From Bradyrhizobium sp. ARR65 (GTDB lineage Bacteria; Pseudomonadota; Alphaproteobacteria; Rhizobiales; Xanthobacteraceae): a stretch of DNA of 64,000 bases. Positions within the stretch are counted from its first letter, which is position 1. Every line of letters begins with the position of its first letter. The notes below the pieces were generated by a model. The model searched no databases, had not been told where the DNA came from, and was given only the letters and a program-made list of their open reading frames with translations. Positions 17,751 to 26,752 of this stretch are shown in pieces. The stretch spans positions 223-64,222 of the forward strand of contig NZ_AWZU01000038.1 of the NCBI RefSeq assembly GCF_000472385.1, read 5' to 3'. A program made the translations under genes and the position numbers.

Positions 17751-18986
17751 ATGAGCACGATCACCATTATCGGATCCGGTATCACCGGAGTTACGACTGC
17801 CTATGCTTTGGCCGCGCGTGGCTATTCGGTTACGGTTTTCGACCGGCAGCGTTATCCCGCGATGGACACTTCGTTTGCTAATGGCGGCCAATTATCGGCA
17901 AGCAATGCCGAAGTCTGGAACAACGCCGCAACCATCATGAAGGGCTTGAGATGGATGCTGCGCAAGGACGCACCGCTACTTCTCAACCCGAGTCCGAGTC
18001 TTCACAAATATACCTGGTTGGCAGAGTTCATAGGCCAGATTCGCCATTACCGTCGCAATACAATCCAGACGACAAAACTCGCGATAGCCGCTCGGCAGCA
18101 TCTGTTTGACCTTGCCGATCGAGAACGCATCGCATTTGACCTGGAGCGGCGGGGGATTTTGCACATCTGCGCCAACAAGGCCGAATTTGATGCAGCTTCT
18201 CATGTGAACGAGCTGCTGCGAGAGGGCGGACTTGACCGGCACCCCGTGACGCCCGCCGAAATGCACGCAATAGAACCCGCGCTGCAAGGCGATCACTATG
18301 GCGGGTTCTTCACCCCCTCTGACGCAACTGGTGACATTCACAAGTTTACGCGTGGTCTGGCTGCGGCCTGCGAGCGAAAAGGGGTGCGTTTTGTTTTCGG
18401 GGCTCAGGTCAGCGATATACGAGCCGATTCGGAAGGTGTGCTCACATGCTGGCAAGAAGGGTCGTCGAGGAATGAACTAAGGACGCAAGGAGCAGTGATT
18501 TGTGCTGGGATCGGCAGCCGGCGGATTGCTTCAATGCTTGGAGATCGCGTAAACATCTATCCGGTCAAGGGATACTCCATCACGGTGAATCTGACGGACG
18601 AAGCAAGCCAGAAAGCTGCGCCACGTGTCAGCCTTCTGGACGAGGCTGCCAAGATCGTCACCAGCCGACTGGGACAAGATCGCTTCCGAGTCGCTGGGAC
18701 GGCTGAGTTGAACGGCGAGAACCGCGACATCCGCGCGGACCGAATCAAACCGCTGGTCCATTGGGTTGAGCGATTGTTTCCCGGTGTCTGCACCGCGCAG
18801 GTGGTGCCGTGGGCTGGCTTGCGTCCCATGACACCCAACATGATGCCTAGGGTTGGCCGAGGCAAGAAGCGGAACATCTTCTACAACACGGGCCATGGTC
18901 ATCTCGGTTGGACCTTATCGGCTGTGACGGCTGAGATGGTGGCTGATGAGATCATGACGCGCGATGGCGGCGCGCAGCGCCATTAG
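17751..18986 (+). CDS. DadA-like FAD-dependent D-amino acid dehydrogenase
   Basis: A 411-residue flavoenzyme of the DAO/DadA family. The N terminus has the FAD-binding IIGSGITGVTTAYALAARG (residues 6-24), a second site SFANGGQLSASNAEVW is typical of DadA, and the C terminus ends with PMTPNMMPRVGR and NTGHGHLGWT. Start ATG 17751 follows GGAG by 6 bases; the frame is open further upstream, but that part is the riboswitch. DadA enzymes oxidise D-alanine and other small amino acids, feeding electrons to the respiratory chain. The glycine riboswitch suggests that glycine, or a compound in balance with it, is the physiological signal or substrate. Lrp genes on the downstream side may also regulate it. 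Confidence 0.9.
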   Translation: MSTITIIGSGITGVTTAYALAARGYSVTVFDRQRYPAMDTSFANGGQLSASNAEVWNNAATIMKGLRWMLRKDAPLLLNPSPSLHKYTWLAEFIGQIRHYRRNTIQTTKLAIAARQHLFDLADRERIAFDLERRGILHICANKAEFDAASHVNELLREGGLDRHPVTPAEMHAIEPALQGDHYGGFFTPSDATGDIHKFTRGLAAACERKGVRFVFGAQVSDIRADSEGVLTCWQEGSSRNELRTQGAVICAGIGSRRIASMLGDRVNIYPVKGYSITVNLTDEASQKAAPRVSLLDEAAKIVTSRLGQDRFRVAGTAELNGENRDIRADRIKPLVHWVERLFPGVCTAQVVPWAGLRPMTPNMMPRVGRGKKRNIFYNTGHGHLGWTLSAVTAEMVADEIMTRDGGAQRH

Positions 18987-19260
18987 CCCACGGCGCGATT
19001 TGTCAGCCGGCTTGACCTGGTCGGCGGAACCATGCTCCAGTAACGAGCTGGGAGCATATCGCTGCTTTGAAGCTGCTCGGCTTGCGATGAGGGCCGCAGC
19101 AGATTTGCTTGGCTGGACATTCCAGTGAGTTGCTTGTGAGTCTTTGGGACTCCGGCTCAGTATAGTAAGACCTGCTCGGCAGGCAGGACAGTTTAACACC
19201 GGCGAAGAGGACGAGCTGGTTATGGCCGCCGGACTAGAAGCTAAAACTTCGTCAATATCA

Positions 19261-19301
19261 CCCTGCGGGGCCTCGTGGTAACCCTGCGGGGCCTTGTGGT
19301 A
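19261..19301. repeat. Short tandem repeat, 2 x 21 bases
   Basis: The unit CCCTGCGGGGCCTCGTGGTA is followed by one A and repeated with a single C-to-T change. It lies between the convergent dadA-like and Lrp genes. The GC-rich CCCTGCGGGG can form a small hairpin, so it might be part of a bidirectional terminator, but no T run follows. Confidence 0.6.
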
Positions 19302-19323
19302 GAGGTGCTGACCTGAATAACTG

Positions 19324-19800
19324 TCAATTCTCGCACGGAACCTCAATTGGAACGGCAAACCCCGCTTTGACGCGGTCCAATACCACCATTGTCTTAAAGC
19401 CCTTTACGTCGGAGTTCTCGTAAAAAAAACGCTGAGTGAACCTGTCATAATCTTCCATACTCCGCGCCGAAACGTAAAGAACGAAGTCAGGCTCGCCGGT
19501 GACGGAACAGCCACTGACGATCTCAGGAGACGATTTGATGGCCTTCTTGAACCTGTCGATTGTGTCTGGGCTGTCCCGCTCCAAGTTTACAAATACAAGC
19601 ATCTGAATAGGTCTTCCTACCGCCTTCGGCGAAACGATAGAGACATCGCCCTCAATGATGCCTTCCGAACGGAGCCTCTTCAATCGTCGCTGACACGCGG
19701 TTGCAGAAAGTCCCGCCATTTCACCGATCACCTCGGACGTTAGACGGTTGTCCTTCTGCACGATTTCGAGAATGCGGGCGTCTATTCGATCGTATTGCAT
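19324..19800 (-). CDS. Lrp/AsnC-family transcriptional regulator (copy A)
   Basis: A 158-residue regulator: N-terminal AsnC helix-turn-helix (RLTSEVIGEMAGLSATACQR, residues 19-38) and C-terminal RAM ligand-binding domain (VTGEPDFVLYVSARSMEDYD). Start ATG 19800 follows a GGGAGGGGAG site. It faces the DadA-like gene and lies near the ald relic; Lrp proteins commonly control ald and dad genes in response to alanine or leucine. Copy B at 21327 is about 81% identical by eye (some 30 differences in 158), so the pair comes from a duplication. Confidence 0.92.
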   Translation of the reverse strand: MQYDRIDARILEIVQKDNRLTSEVIGEMAGLSATACQRRLKRLRSEGIIEGDVSIVSPKAVGRPIQMLVFVNLERDSPDTIDRFKKAIKSSPEIVSGCSVTGEPDFVLYVSARSMEDYDRFTQRFFYENSDVKGFKTMVVLDRVKAGFAVPIEVPCEN

Positions 19801-19959
19801 ATGGGCTCCCCTCCCGGTAAATTTCACCGCAAAACGGCTCCTCAATGCAGGAAATTATCCGAATGACGGCAAAGTGCGACGTAAATCCGTTTGTGACATT
19901 ATCCTGAACGCGCAGCGCGTTCAATAAATGACCGCGTGACGCGTCCTCATCTGAGCCTC

Positions 19960-20440
19960 CAATTTATTCTTTTGCGACCCGCCCGTAGCTCGCGTTGGTG
20001 TTATTCGACATGCACAGCGCCCCATGTCGAGGAACCCGGTGAATGCATTCCAGCGGCTGAGGCAGTAATTGATCGCTTTGGTCGTGTCGTTGTTTTTGGA
20101 CAGCCTTGTGCGCAGGCTTTCGAGACGACAACGCGTTCACTTTTGCTACGGGCCGGTGCACTCGTTAATCTCCCTCAGTGATGTATAGCCGACGAAGTCG
20201 GATTGAATGAAGGGATAGTCGCGCTTACGGTTGGCATCCTTGTAGACCCGACCTGTTCCTCATCGCTCGAGGCCGAGCAGAATTTGTTCTTCAGGGAGCG
20301 ACTATGCCTTCCGGCCACTGCGATGACGCCGGAATTCCTTGATGATCTGGCGCAGCCGCTAGCTCTCGTGCCGCTCGGCCAGCAGCATCGCATTCAAAGA
20401 GCCGGCCGTCACTGCCGCTGCAGTCAGGTCATCAACTTTA
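19960..20440 (-). pseudogene. IS66 transposase (TnpC) remnant, internally deleted
   Basis: Minus-strand reading gives an N-terminal piece, LNAMLLAERHE then RLRQIIKEFRRHRSGRKA and SLPEEQILLGLE (about 20430-20260), and a C-terminal piece, KAINYCLSRWNAFTGFLD (about 20090-20030). Both are typical of IS66 TnpC. The catalytic middle is gone and frames are broken. It lies between the two Lrp paralogues and may be a trace of the event that separated them. Confidence 0.65.
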
Positions 20441-21326
20441 TCGGGGACCTCCGGTTGCAATCCGCTGCCAACCAACCGTGTCAATCCAATTACCGTCTAT
20501 CCAATTAAAGGCTGATCTCCACATTTTCGGCCTTGAAACAATTTTCACCGATTTGGGATCCTGATTGTAAACAGGCTTTGACTCGAGTGATACGATCTTT
20601 ACGGTCTCGGCGCCTTCCAAAGCAGATGGCCATGTCGGGCAGAACTCGCGAACGAAAACGAGCGTATTCTTTTATCGCGCAACAGAGGGCTCGAAAGATC
20701 GATTGGATTACCGACGAGCACTTGAACCGCACCGGATAGGAGCCGGCTTTCTTGAGCCAACCTGGCCCACAGCAAGAGCAGAGAGCGGTGTCTTGTATCT
20801 ACGACCGGACAATCGGTTGCAAGAGCCGCCCCAGCCTTCGTGTAATGCCGACTAGAATCGTTCCACGGAGTGATCGGCGCCGCGCGACCGCTTGGCTACC
20901 TTCGTACCTGAACCAGACTACGCAGTGCAGAGCTGGGGATCGTCTCGCCATATGCACGTTAGCCCGATCGCTCAGCTGCCGTGGCGGTGCTGCAAGGACT
21001 AACGTCCTCGATCTCTTCCCCAATAACCGGATCGACCGCAACGCCGATTTGTTCGCTCGCATCCAGAACCGCGAACGAAAGCAGCTCTCCGCAACAAAAT
21101 CGCAAGGCCGCAAGTTCGCAGATGTCTCGTAGCGCGCCCGTTCGAAAGCGGACGTTTGTGTCGAGTGGTTTGAAGGAGAATTGAACTCCGACGGGCCGGC
21201 TGTTGAAATTACCCTATGCAATCGGCATACTGCTGTAGACATCTTTTGTGGCGCATTGGCATTGAGAGGATTTCCTGCGCAGTGTAGCCATCTTGCGATG
21301 AAATTCGCCGGAAGGGGGAGCGCCAT
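20441..21326. other. Stretch without recognisable gene, degraded coding-like sequence
   Basis: On the minus strand one frame (about 21180-20960) reads like a former protein (LRDICELAAFRFCCGELL, then SEQIGVAVDPVIGEEI) but is closed by stops and I cannot name the family. The last part before 21327 should hold the promoter of Lrp copy B. Confidence 0.35.
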
Positions 21327-21803
21327 ATGCAATACGATCGAATAGACGCCCGCATTCTCGAGATCGTGCAAAGGAACAACCGTCTAACCTCCGAGGCGAT
21401 CGGCGAGATGGTGGGGCTTTCTGCGACCGCGTGTCAGCGACGGCTGAAGAGGCTCCGTTCGGAAGGCATCATTGAGGGAGATGTCTCGATCGTTTCGCCG
21501 AAGGCGGTAGGAAGACCCATTCAAATGCTTGTGCTAGTGACTTTGGAGCGGGAGCGGTCCGACATAGTCGATAAGTTCAAGAAGGCTATCAAGTCGTCAG
21601 CTGAAGTCGTCAATGGATTTTACGTCACCGGCGAAGCCGATTTCGTCGTATATATTTCCGCGCGTAGCATGGATGATTATGAGCAGTTCACTCGGCAGTT
21701 CTTCTATCAGAACTCGAACATCAAGGGCTTCAAGACGATGGTGGTATTGGATCGCGTAAAAGCGGGTTTTGCTGTTCCAATTGAAGTTCCGAGTGAAGAT
21801 TGA
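21327..21803 (+). CDS. Lrp/AsnC-family transcriptional regulator (copy B)
   Basis: A 158-residue paralogue of copy A on the opposite strand. The start ATG follows GAAGGGGGAG. The helix-turn-helix is nearly unchanged (GLSATACQRRLKRLRSEGII is the same in both), so both may bind the same operator. Differences concentrate in the RAM domain and the linker (residues 70-100 and 117-135), which could change the ligand. The final VVLDRVKAGFAVPIEVP is shared. Its own target genes are not obvious in the neighbourhood, which is filled with IS remnants. Confidence 0.92.
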   Translation: MQYDRIDARILEIVQRNNRLTSEAIGEMVGLSATACQRRLKRLRSEGIIEGDVSIVSPKAVGRPIQMLVLVTLERERSDIVDKFKKAIKSSAEVVNGFYVTGEADFVVYISARSMDDYEQFTRQFFYQNSNIKGFKTMVVLDRVKAGFAVPIEVPSED

Positions 21804-22180
21804 CGCTGATCACTCAGCCCGCAGATGTACGCCTTGAGCGTTTTCTCGTCGCTCTCCGACTAAAGCGCGGAACGCCCGCACTGTCGCTCATCTAAATACG
21901 GTGTGTTCAACACTTGACCCGAGAGGACATCTTTGCAGATTGGTACCGCGAATATCGTGCCTGTTCTCTTCGCGAACTTTTCGCCAGCGGACGAAGGTTG
22001 TGGCCAACTCCGGTACGTCGGGGCGACTGGTTAGCCGTCGCTGAAAGCCGGGAAGAGCGCTGGCCTGCTGCCGCAAGCCTCGCATCGACGGCGAACGCCG
22101 GCGAATCTAGCGAGCGGCACCAATCTGACCACGATCACAGCGACGTAGCTGTCTAGCGTCAGAATACCGCCGGCGATAGG
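21804..22180. other. Stretch without recognisable gene
   Basis: No gene or RNA recognised. It may contain the worn terminal part of the adjacent IS66 relic. Confidence 0.35.
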
Positions 22181-23110
22181 GTGCAGATCAGCGCCCTCCT
22201 GCAACCATCGCCCGAGCTCCGCAAGCCGACCTTGCAGAGGGCATCGACGACGACGTTGAGCGACAGAGCACCAAAGGCACATACTTGATGGCGCCGCTCA
22301 GGGCGACTGACGGCCAGCCGTTGTTCCGCACCGCTGCTGTGGATCTCCATAGAGCGGCGTGCAGACGTTCGATCACCTCCGCGCCTAGGGTGCTTGGCTC
22401 GGTTTGTACGCCTCGACAAATTTGCGGCGGGCATGGGCCAGCAAAGGCGAGCTGAATCGCGCCGTCATGATGGCGGACGAGTGGCTTGTAGGCGGCATAG
22501 CCATTCACCTGCAGAATGCTGGAAAAGCCCGTCAATTGCGCGATCTTCGCCCTGCGCCGCATCGGCGAACTCGTAGGGACAGTGGAGGGGCCCAGAACTG
22601 GCAGATGCGGGTGCGATGCTGTCCAGGATCAAGCACCGACATTGGTCGCTCGTAGAATATGTTCGGCGCGGGCTGAATCGCCGGCAGGTCGACTTCATAA
22701 ACGTTCTAACCCGCCGGACGGCACGGTTTACCCGGCCGGCGAGTGCCGGGCATCGAGATGGATGCCCTGACCAGCCAGAATCTAACGCCGGTACAGTGGC
22801 GGTGGCGGATACCACGCGAACTTTGAGACCACGACGTGGGTCACAAGTTCAATCGACGCCATACCGCTCGTAATCAGATACGGCACATCTTCGCCCGGAC
22901 CACAATCATTGGTGCAGCTGCACCAGACTTGGGATGGACCGTCCGCAGTACGCGAGATCGCCGGGATCACGTCCAGCCCTCCGCTAACGTCCTCGCCGCT
23001 CTTGTGGAGGTGACTCTGGCAGCACGGACAAGCCATCGCCGCCCGTTCCAGCACCTCCTCACAAGAGGCAGGTGCTTAGGCCGGGCGCAGATGGTTGCGG
23101 CGCGCCTGCT
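22181..23110 (-). pseudogene. IS66 transposase (TnpC) remnant
   Basis: Minus-strand pieces in several frames follow the order of an IS66 TnpC protein: the zinc-finger-like CPCCQSHLHKSGEDVSGGLDV near 23030-22960, HVVVSKFAWYPPPPLYRR near 22830-22785, and near 22550-22480 FSSILQVNGYAAYKPLV (the 'QtDgYagY' region). Stops and shifts separate them. The matching TnpB relic is at 25.3-25.5 kb, so a recombinase-bearing segment now separates two parts of one IS66 element. Confidence 0.7.
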
Positions 23111-23808
23111 TGCGCGACTGTGAGAGCGTCGGTCTCGAGATCGCCGCGCTCAAGCGCGAGCTGCTTGGCCGCTTCCGCGGCAAAGCGCTCCGAACGCTTC
23201 CGAACAACATGTCCTTGAGTCTACATCTCACGCCCATTTCGCTATCAGCCTCGAGCGCGCACCATCTCGCTTGGAGCTGCTGGACCGGCCGGGAGAGCGT
23301 CAGGACGAATGGCCATGAATCAAACGATACGTCCGCGAGACACAGGCTCCAGCGAACTCCTCACCTCACCTCAGCCAACAACGTCGGTTGCTTCACTGCC
23401 GGAGTCGACACGTGTCCACTCAAGTCCATCGAGCGAGGGCACATCGAAATATCCTCTCTGGGGAGTCTGACGAGTCACCTGCCATCGAAATTACAGTGTG
23501 CGAACCGACGCATCCGCTGTTCGGCCACGCGTTCCGCGTCATTCGCGCTCGGTTCATCGTCGCGGGGGCTTCCCGTTTTCGTACGAGGTCGAATATCGAG
23601 ACGGTGCCAGCCTTTGATTCCGGTCGCGGCGACCGAACCACGGATGTCGATAGAGAATCGAACGAAGCTGAGCGTCGAGGCACTACACGATCTGATCTCT
23701 CTGGTTGAGCAGCTCGAACACGATGCCGATCGATCCGAAAGACTTTTGGGTCACGCTGTCAACGGCACTGCAGCGCCAAATCGTCAACGAGGTCGCCGAA
23801 GGCAAGTC

Positions 23809-25241
23809 ATGAAATCCGAGCTGGTCAAGCCGATACACCTGGCGCGACGGGCGGTCCTGTACATCCGGCAGTCGACGACCCATCAGGTGGTTCTTCAGCA
23901 CTTCAAGCCGCGTGGAACCTGGAGGTGCAGGAAGGGCTCGAGCTGCTGTTTGAGATCTTCCTGAAAGTGCGCACCATGGCAAGGTCATGCGTGAGTTCAA
24001 CGACCGTGGTGTGCAGCTGCCGCGCCGCGATCGTCACGGCGATCTGCATTGGGCGGGGGCGACGACATCCGCGGTCGCAGCGATTCTGAAGAATCCTGCC
24101 TATGCGGGCGCCGTCGTCTACGGACGGACACGACTCCGCAAACCGTCGGAGGGAAGATTACCGACGAAGGTGCCGAAGCCGATCGAGCAATGGCGGATCA
24201 TCGTCAAGGACCGATATCCTCCCTATATCGCTTGGCAAAGCTACGAGAACATCAGGGGCAGCATCAGCGACAACCGAGCAGGATACATGCGTAACAAGAC
24301 CAGGGGGCTCCACGTGAGGGGCGAACTACTGCTGCAAGGCATCGCATGGTGCGGAAGATGCGGTCACAAGATGTACGCTCGCTACAAGCGTGGAGCCGAG
24401 TACGTCTGCAATCACCTGCGTTCGCATCAGGGACTGCCGGCGTGCCAATACATCCGTGCTCGCCGCGTTGACGCGGCCGTGGCAAGCGTTCCTCACAGCG
24501 CTGGCGCCGGCCGAGATCGACGCATTGTCGTGCGCTCGTCGCGCTCAGCAACAGGCATACAAAGCAATGCAGAGCGGTGCCGAGCAGCAGCTCGAACGCC
24601 AGCGCTACGAAGCAGCGCTCGCCGCACGTCAGTTCAACCGCGTCGATCCTGCCGGCTCATCGCCGCCGAGCTCGAGCGCCTTGGGAGGTGGCTCTGAAGG
24701 AGGTCCGAGTCGCAGAGGAGGCCCTGGCCCGTTTGAAGTCTCCCCAGGCTATCGCTCAGATCACCGTCGGCAACAAGGCGCTGAACGACAAAGTCGTCCG
24801 CCTCTCCGGCCGTCTGCCTGAGATCTGGACGGACCCGAGCACGACCGACGCGAAACGCAAAGCGCTGCGCTGTCTCATCGACAAGGTGATCCTCGACCGC
24901 GGCGAGCACGACGTCGTCAGGATGAGGATCGTCTGGCGCGGCGGAGCCGTCACCGACACGCTGGCCTCAAGGGGCTTACCGAGCAACGTACACGATGGCG
25001 GCATTCAACCGATTTGCTCAGCGCACAGCAACTTGCCGGCGTATTGAACATTCCCGTGAATTGGCTCTACGTTCAGATCAGGCAAGGGCGCGTTTTGATC
25101 GATCGTCATCCTTCCGGCGCACATCTGTTCTCCAACACGTCGCGCGTGATTGAGGCTGTTCGAAAACTACGCAATCATGAGCTCGATCATCTCGATCTCA
25201 GAATCACTGAGCCTCACGAGGAGGGCCATCAACATGCGTAA
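23809..25241 (+). pseudogene. Large serine recombinase, rearranged and frameshifted
   Basis: The gene starts with MKSELVKPIHLARRAVLYIR and the resolvase motif YIRQST, which carries the catalytic Ser, but breaks at about 23885. It resumes at 23987 with the recombinase domain (AVAAILKNPAYAGAVVYG), the zinc-ribbon segment CGRCGHKMYARYK, shifts frame near 24480 and 24660 (ALAPAEIDALSCA; VALKEVRVAEEALARL), and ends with a C-terminal helix-turn-helix-like part (LAGVLNIPVNWLYVQIRQGR, 25020-25240). The DNA-cleavage domain is mostly missing. A small upstream reading (23724-23812, MPIDPKDFWVTL) overlaps the start by ATGA, as in related elements. Confidence 0.8.
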
Positions 25242-25249
25242 TCGAGCAA

Positions 25250-25510
25250 CGTTGCGAGCTGCGTCGCACTTAGAAGCACCACGCCATCGGCGATCGGCAG
25301 CCAAGTCGAGCGCGCCTTGTGCAGCCACTTCGTCACCAGCACCATGGCGCTGCCGTCTGCCGCCGCATACGCTTACTGAGCAACTCGAAGGCATCGGCGC
25401 AATAGGGGTTCGCCCGCAGCGCTTCATTCACCAGCGTCGAAAGCGTGTGCACCGATTTCGACCGGCTGGGCCGCCATCAACACCTTGAGCCGGCCTGTAG
25501 CGCAATCACA
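25250..25510 (-). pseudogene. IS66 TnpB remnant
   Basis: Minus-strand pieces LKVLMAAQPVEI, LVNEALRANPYCADAF and a damaged DWPPIADG-like end correspond in order to the IS66 accessory protein TnpB ('KPVDFRKG', 'NPY.G..FVF', 'WPP..DGV'). Stops and frame changes are present. It is the upstream partner of the TnpC relic at 22.2-23.1 kb. Confidence 0.6.
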
Positions 25511-25909
25511 GGAGGCGCCGAACTGCCGAGAGTACCACGGAAAGCGTCGCAAGCTCCACCCGGGTCCGGCCCGCATGGGCGCCCAATTCACCTCGATCTC
25601 GATTCACCCCGCGCCTAACCACCGGCGGGTGCTCTCCAAAAGCGCGGTCTGTGCTGAAGAAATGCGCTTGGAGTTGTCAGCAGTCTCGCTACCGTTCTCA
25701 GCACCAATTTAGATCGCCACGAAGCTCGGCGCTTTGCCGGCCACCGCCGTAACCTGGCGCCGCGACGCCCTGCCCGCCGGCAACGCTATTAAAGAGTGTC
25801 GCTGGTCATCAAATCAGCGCGCGATCTATTACGGAATGGTCTCATCCTTATGAGGCATATTTAAGTCTCAACTCCCGCGAAAAATGGCCAGTGGCTGCGA
25901 CAGCCAACT
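25511..25909. other. Stretch without intact gene, probably IS66 debris
   Basis: Nothing intact. This lies where tnpA of the IS66 relic would be expected, but I find no clear match. The end forms the 3' flank of the oxygenase gene; no clear terminator. Confidence 0.35.
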
Positions 25910-26752
25910 TCAGGTCCACCAGAGAACAAGATCCGGTCGCGCAAACCCGAAGAAGCTATTCAGGAGAAGGCGGCGCTTTCCTTTGGTCGATGGTTGGGTG
26001 ACCCCGTGAATGAAACCACCATCGATTAGAGCGATATCCCCGGCCTTGAGCCGGAGGTCGTGAAAAGGAACCGCCTCGAGATAAGCTTTCGAATAGGGAT
26101 ACCCGGTAGTCTCCACCCCTTGCGACTTCCGGTCGACGGATGTCGGCTTGTGGCTCCAGATGCGCAGATCGCCACCCTCGTCGGGCATGCTCACATATAG
26201 GTTAAGTGCCACGACGGTGTTGTTCGCTACCGCAGGAATCTCGTAATCGTTCCCGGCACATACGACTTGAGCGACGTCGTCGTGAGGCTCCAAGGCATAC
26301 ATGCCGGTACCAGACCAACAAAAAGCGCGACAAATATTAGCCTGACGGTGCTCCGAACGGGTCAGCCGCAATTCAATGCCCTGATTATGCAAGTCGCGTT
26401 TCAACGCATCGAACAACCCGCGAACCGGATCAACCAAGTTGCCCAAAAGGGCCTCGACGAATGGTCGCGCATTTTCCGCTTCTGCGAAATACGTGGCTGC
26501 ATCCTTCCTGTAGTGAGATGCGCCAATATAGTGTCCCGGAACGCCGTCTTTGCGCTGTTTGAGACCGGGATTGCGAATAAAATTCGCGGCAATCTCCTCC
26601 GCTATCTCGATGCTGAAAGCTCGGCTGATGTGCAGGCCCGTAATCTGACCTTTCAGGACTGAGATGATCTCCGCAGTGCGGATCGAGCCGATTCGTTCTC
26701 TGATCGCAAGAGGCGAGATGGTCGGCGCTTTAGACACTTCGGCACTTATCAT
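25910..26752 (-). CDS. 2-oxoglutarate/Fe(II)-dependent oxygenase
   Basis: A 280-residue cupin-fold oxygenase. The metal triad is visible as H157-x-D159 (EPHDDVAQ) and H249 (GGFIHGVTQP), with R260 after it as the 2-oxoglutarate anchor. Such enzymes hydroxylate, and sometimes halogenate or desaturate, amino acids; having Asp in HxD argues for hydroxylation, since halogenases have Ala or Gly there. The start ATG 26752 follows GGAG by 8 bases and lies inside the end of the EctB-like gene (23-base overlap), so the two are translated together. The likely substrate is the diamino acid made by the partner, giving a hydroxy-diaminobutyrate; this is inference. The family relation to ectoine hydroxylase EctD is only distant. 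Confidence 0.8.
   Translation of the reverse strand: MISAEVSKAPTISPLAIRERIGSIRTAEIISVLKGQITGLHISRAFSIEIAEEIAANFIRNPGLKQRKDGVPGHYIGASHYRKDAATYFAEAENARPFVEALLGNLVDPVRGLFDALKRDLHNQGIELRLTRSEHRQANICRAFCWSGTGMYALEPHDDVAQVVCAGNDYEIPAVANNTVVALNLYVSMPDEGGDLRIWSHKPTSVDRKSQGVETTGYPYSKAYLEAVPFHDLRLKAGDIALIDGGFIHGVTQPSTKGKRRLLLNSFFGFARPDLVLWWT

Noticed and set aside
20799..21371. 190-codon minus-strand frame overlapping the start of Lrp copy B
   Set aside because: No recognisable domain, no ribosome site, and it would run through the Lrp promoter and coding start.
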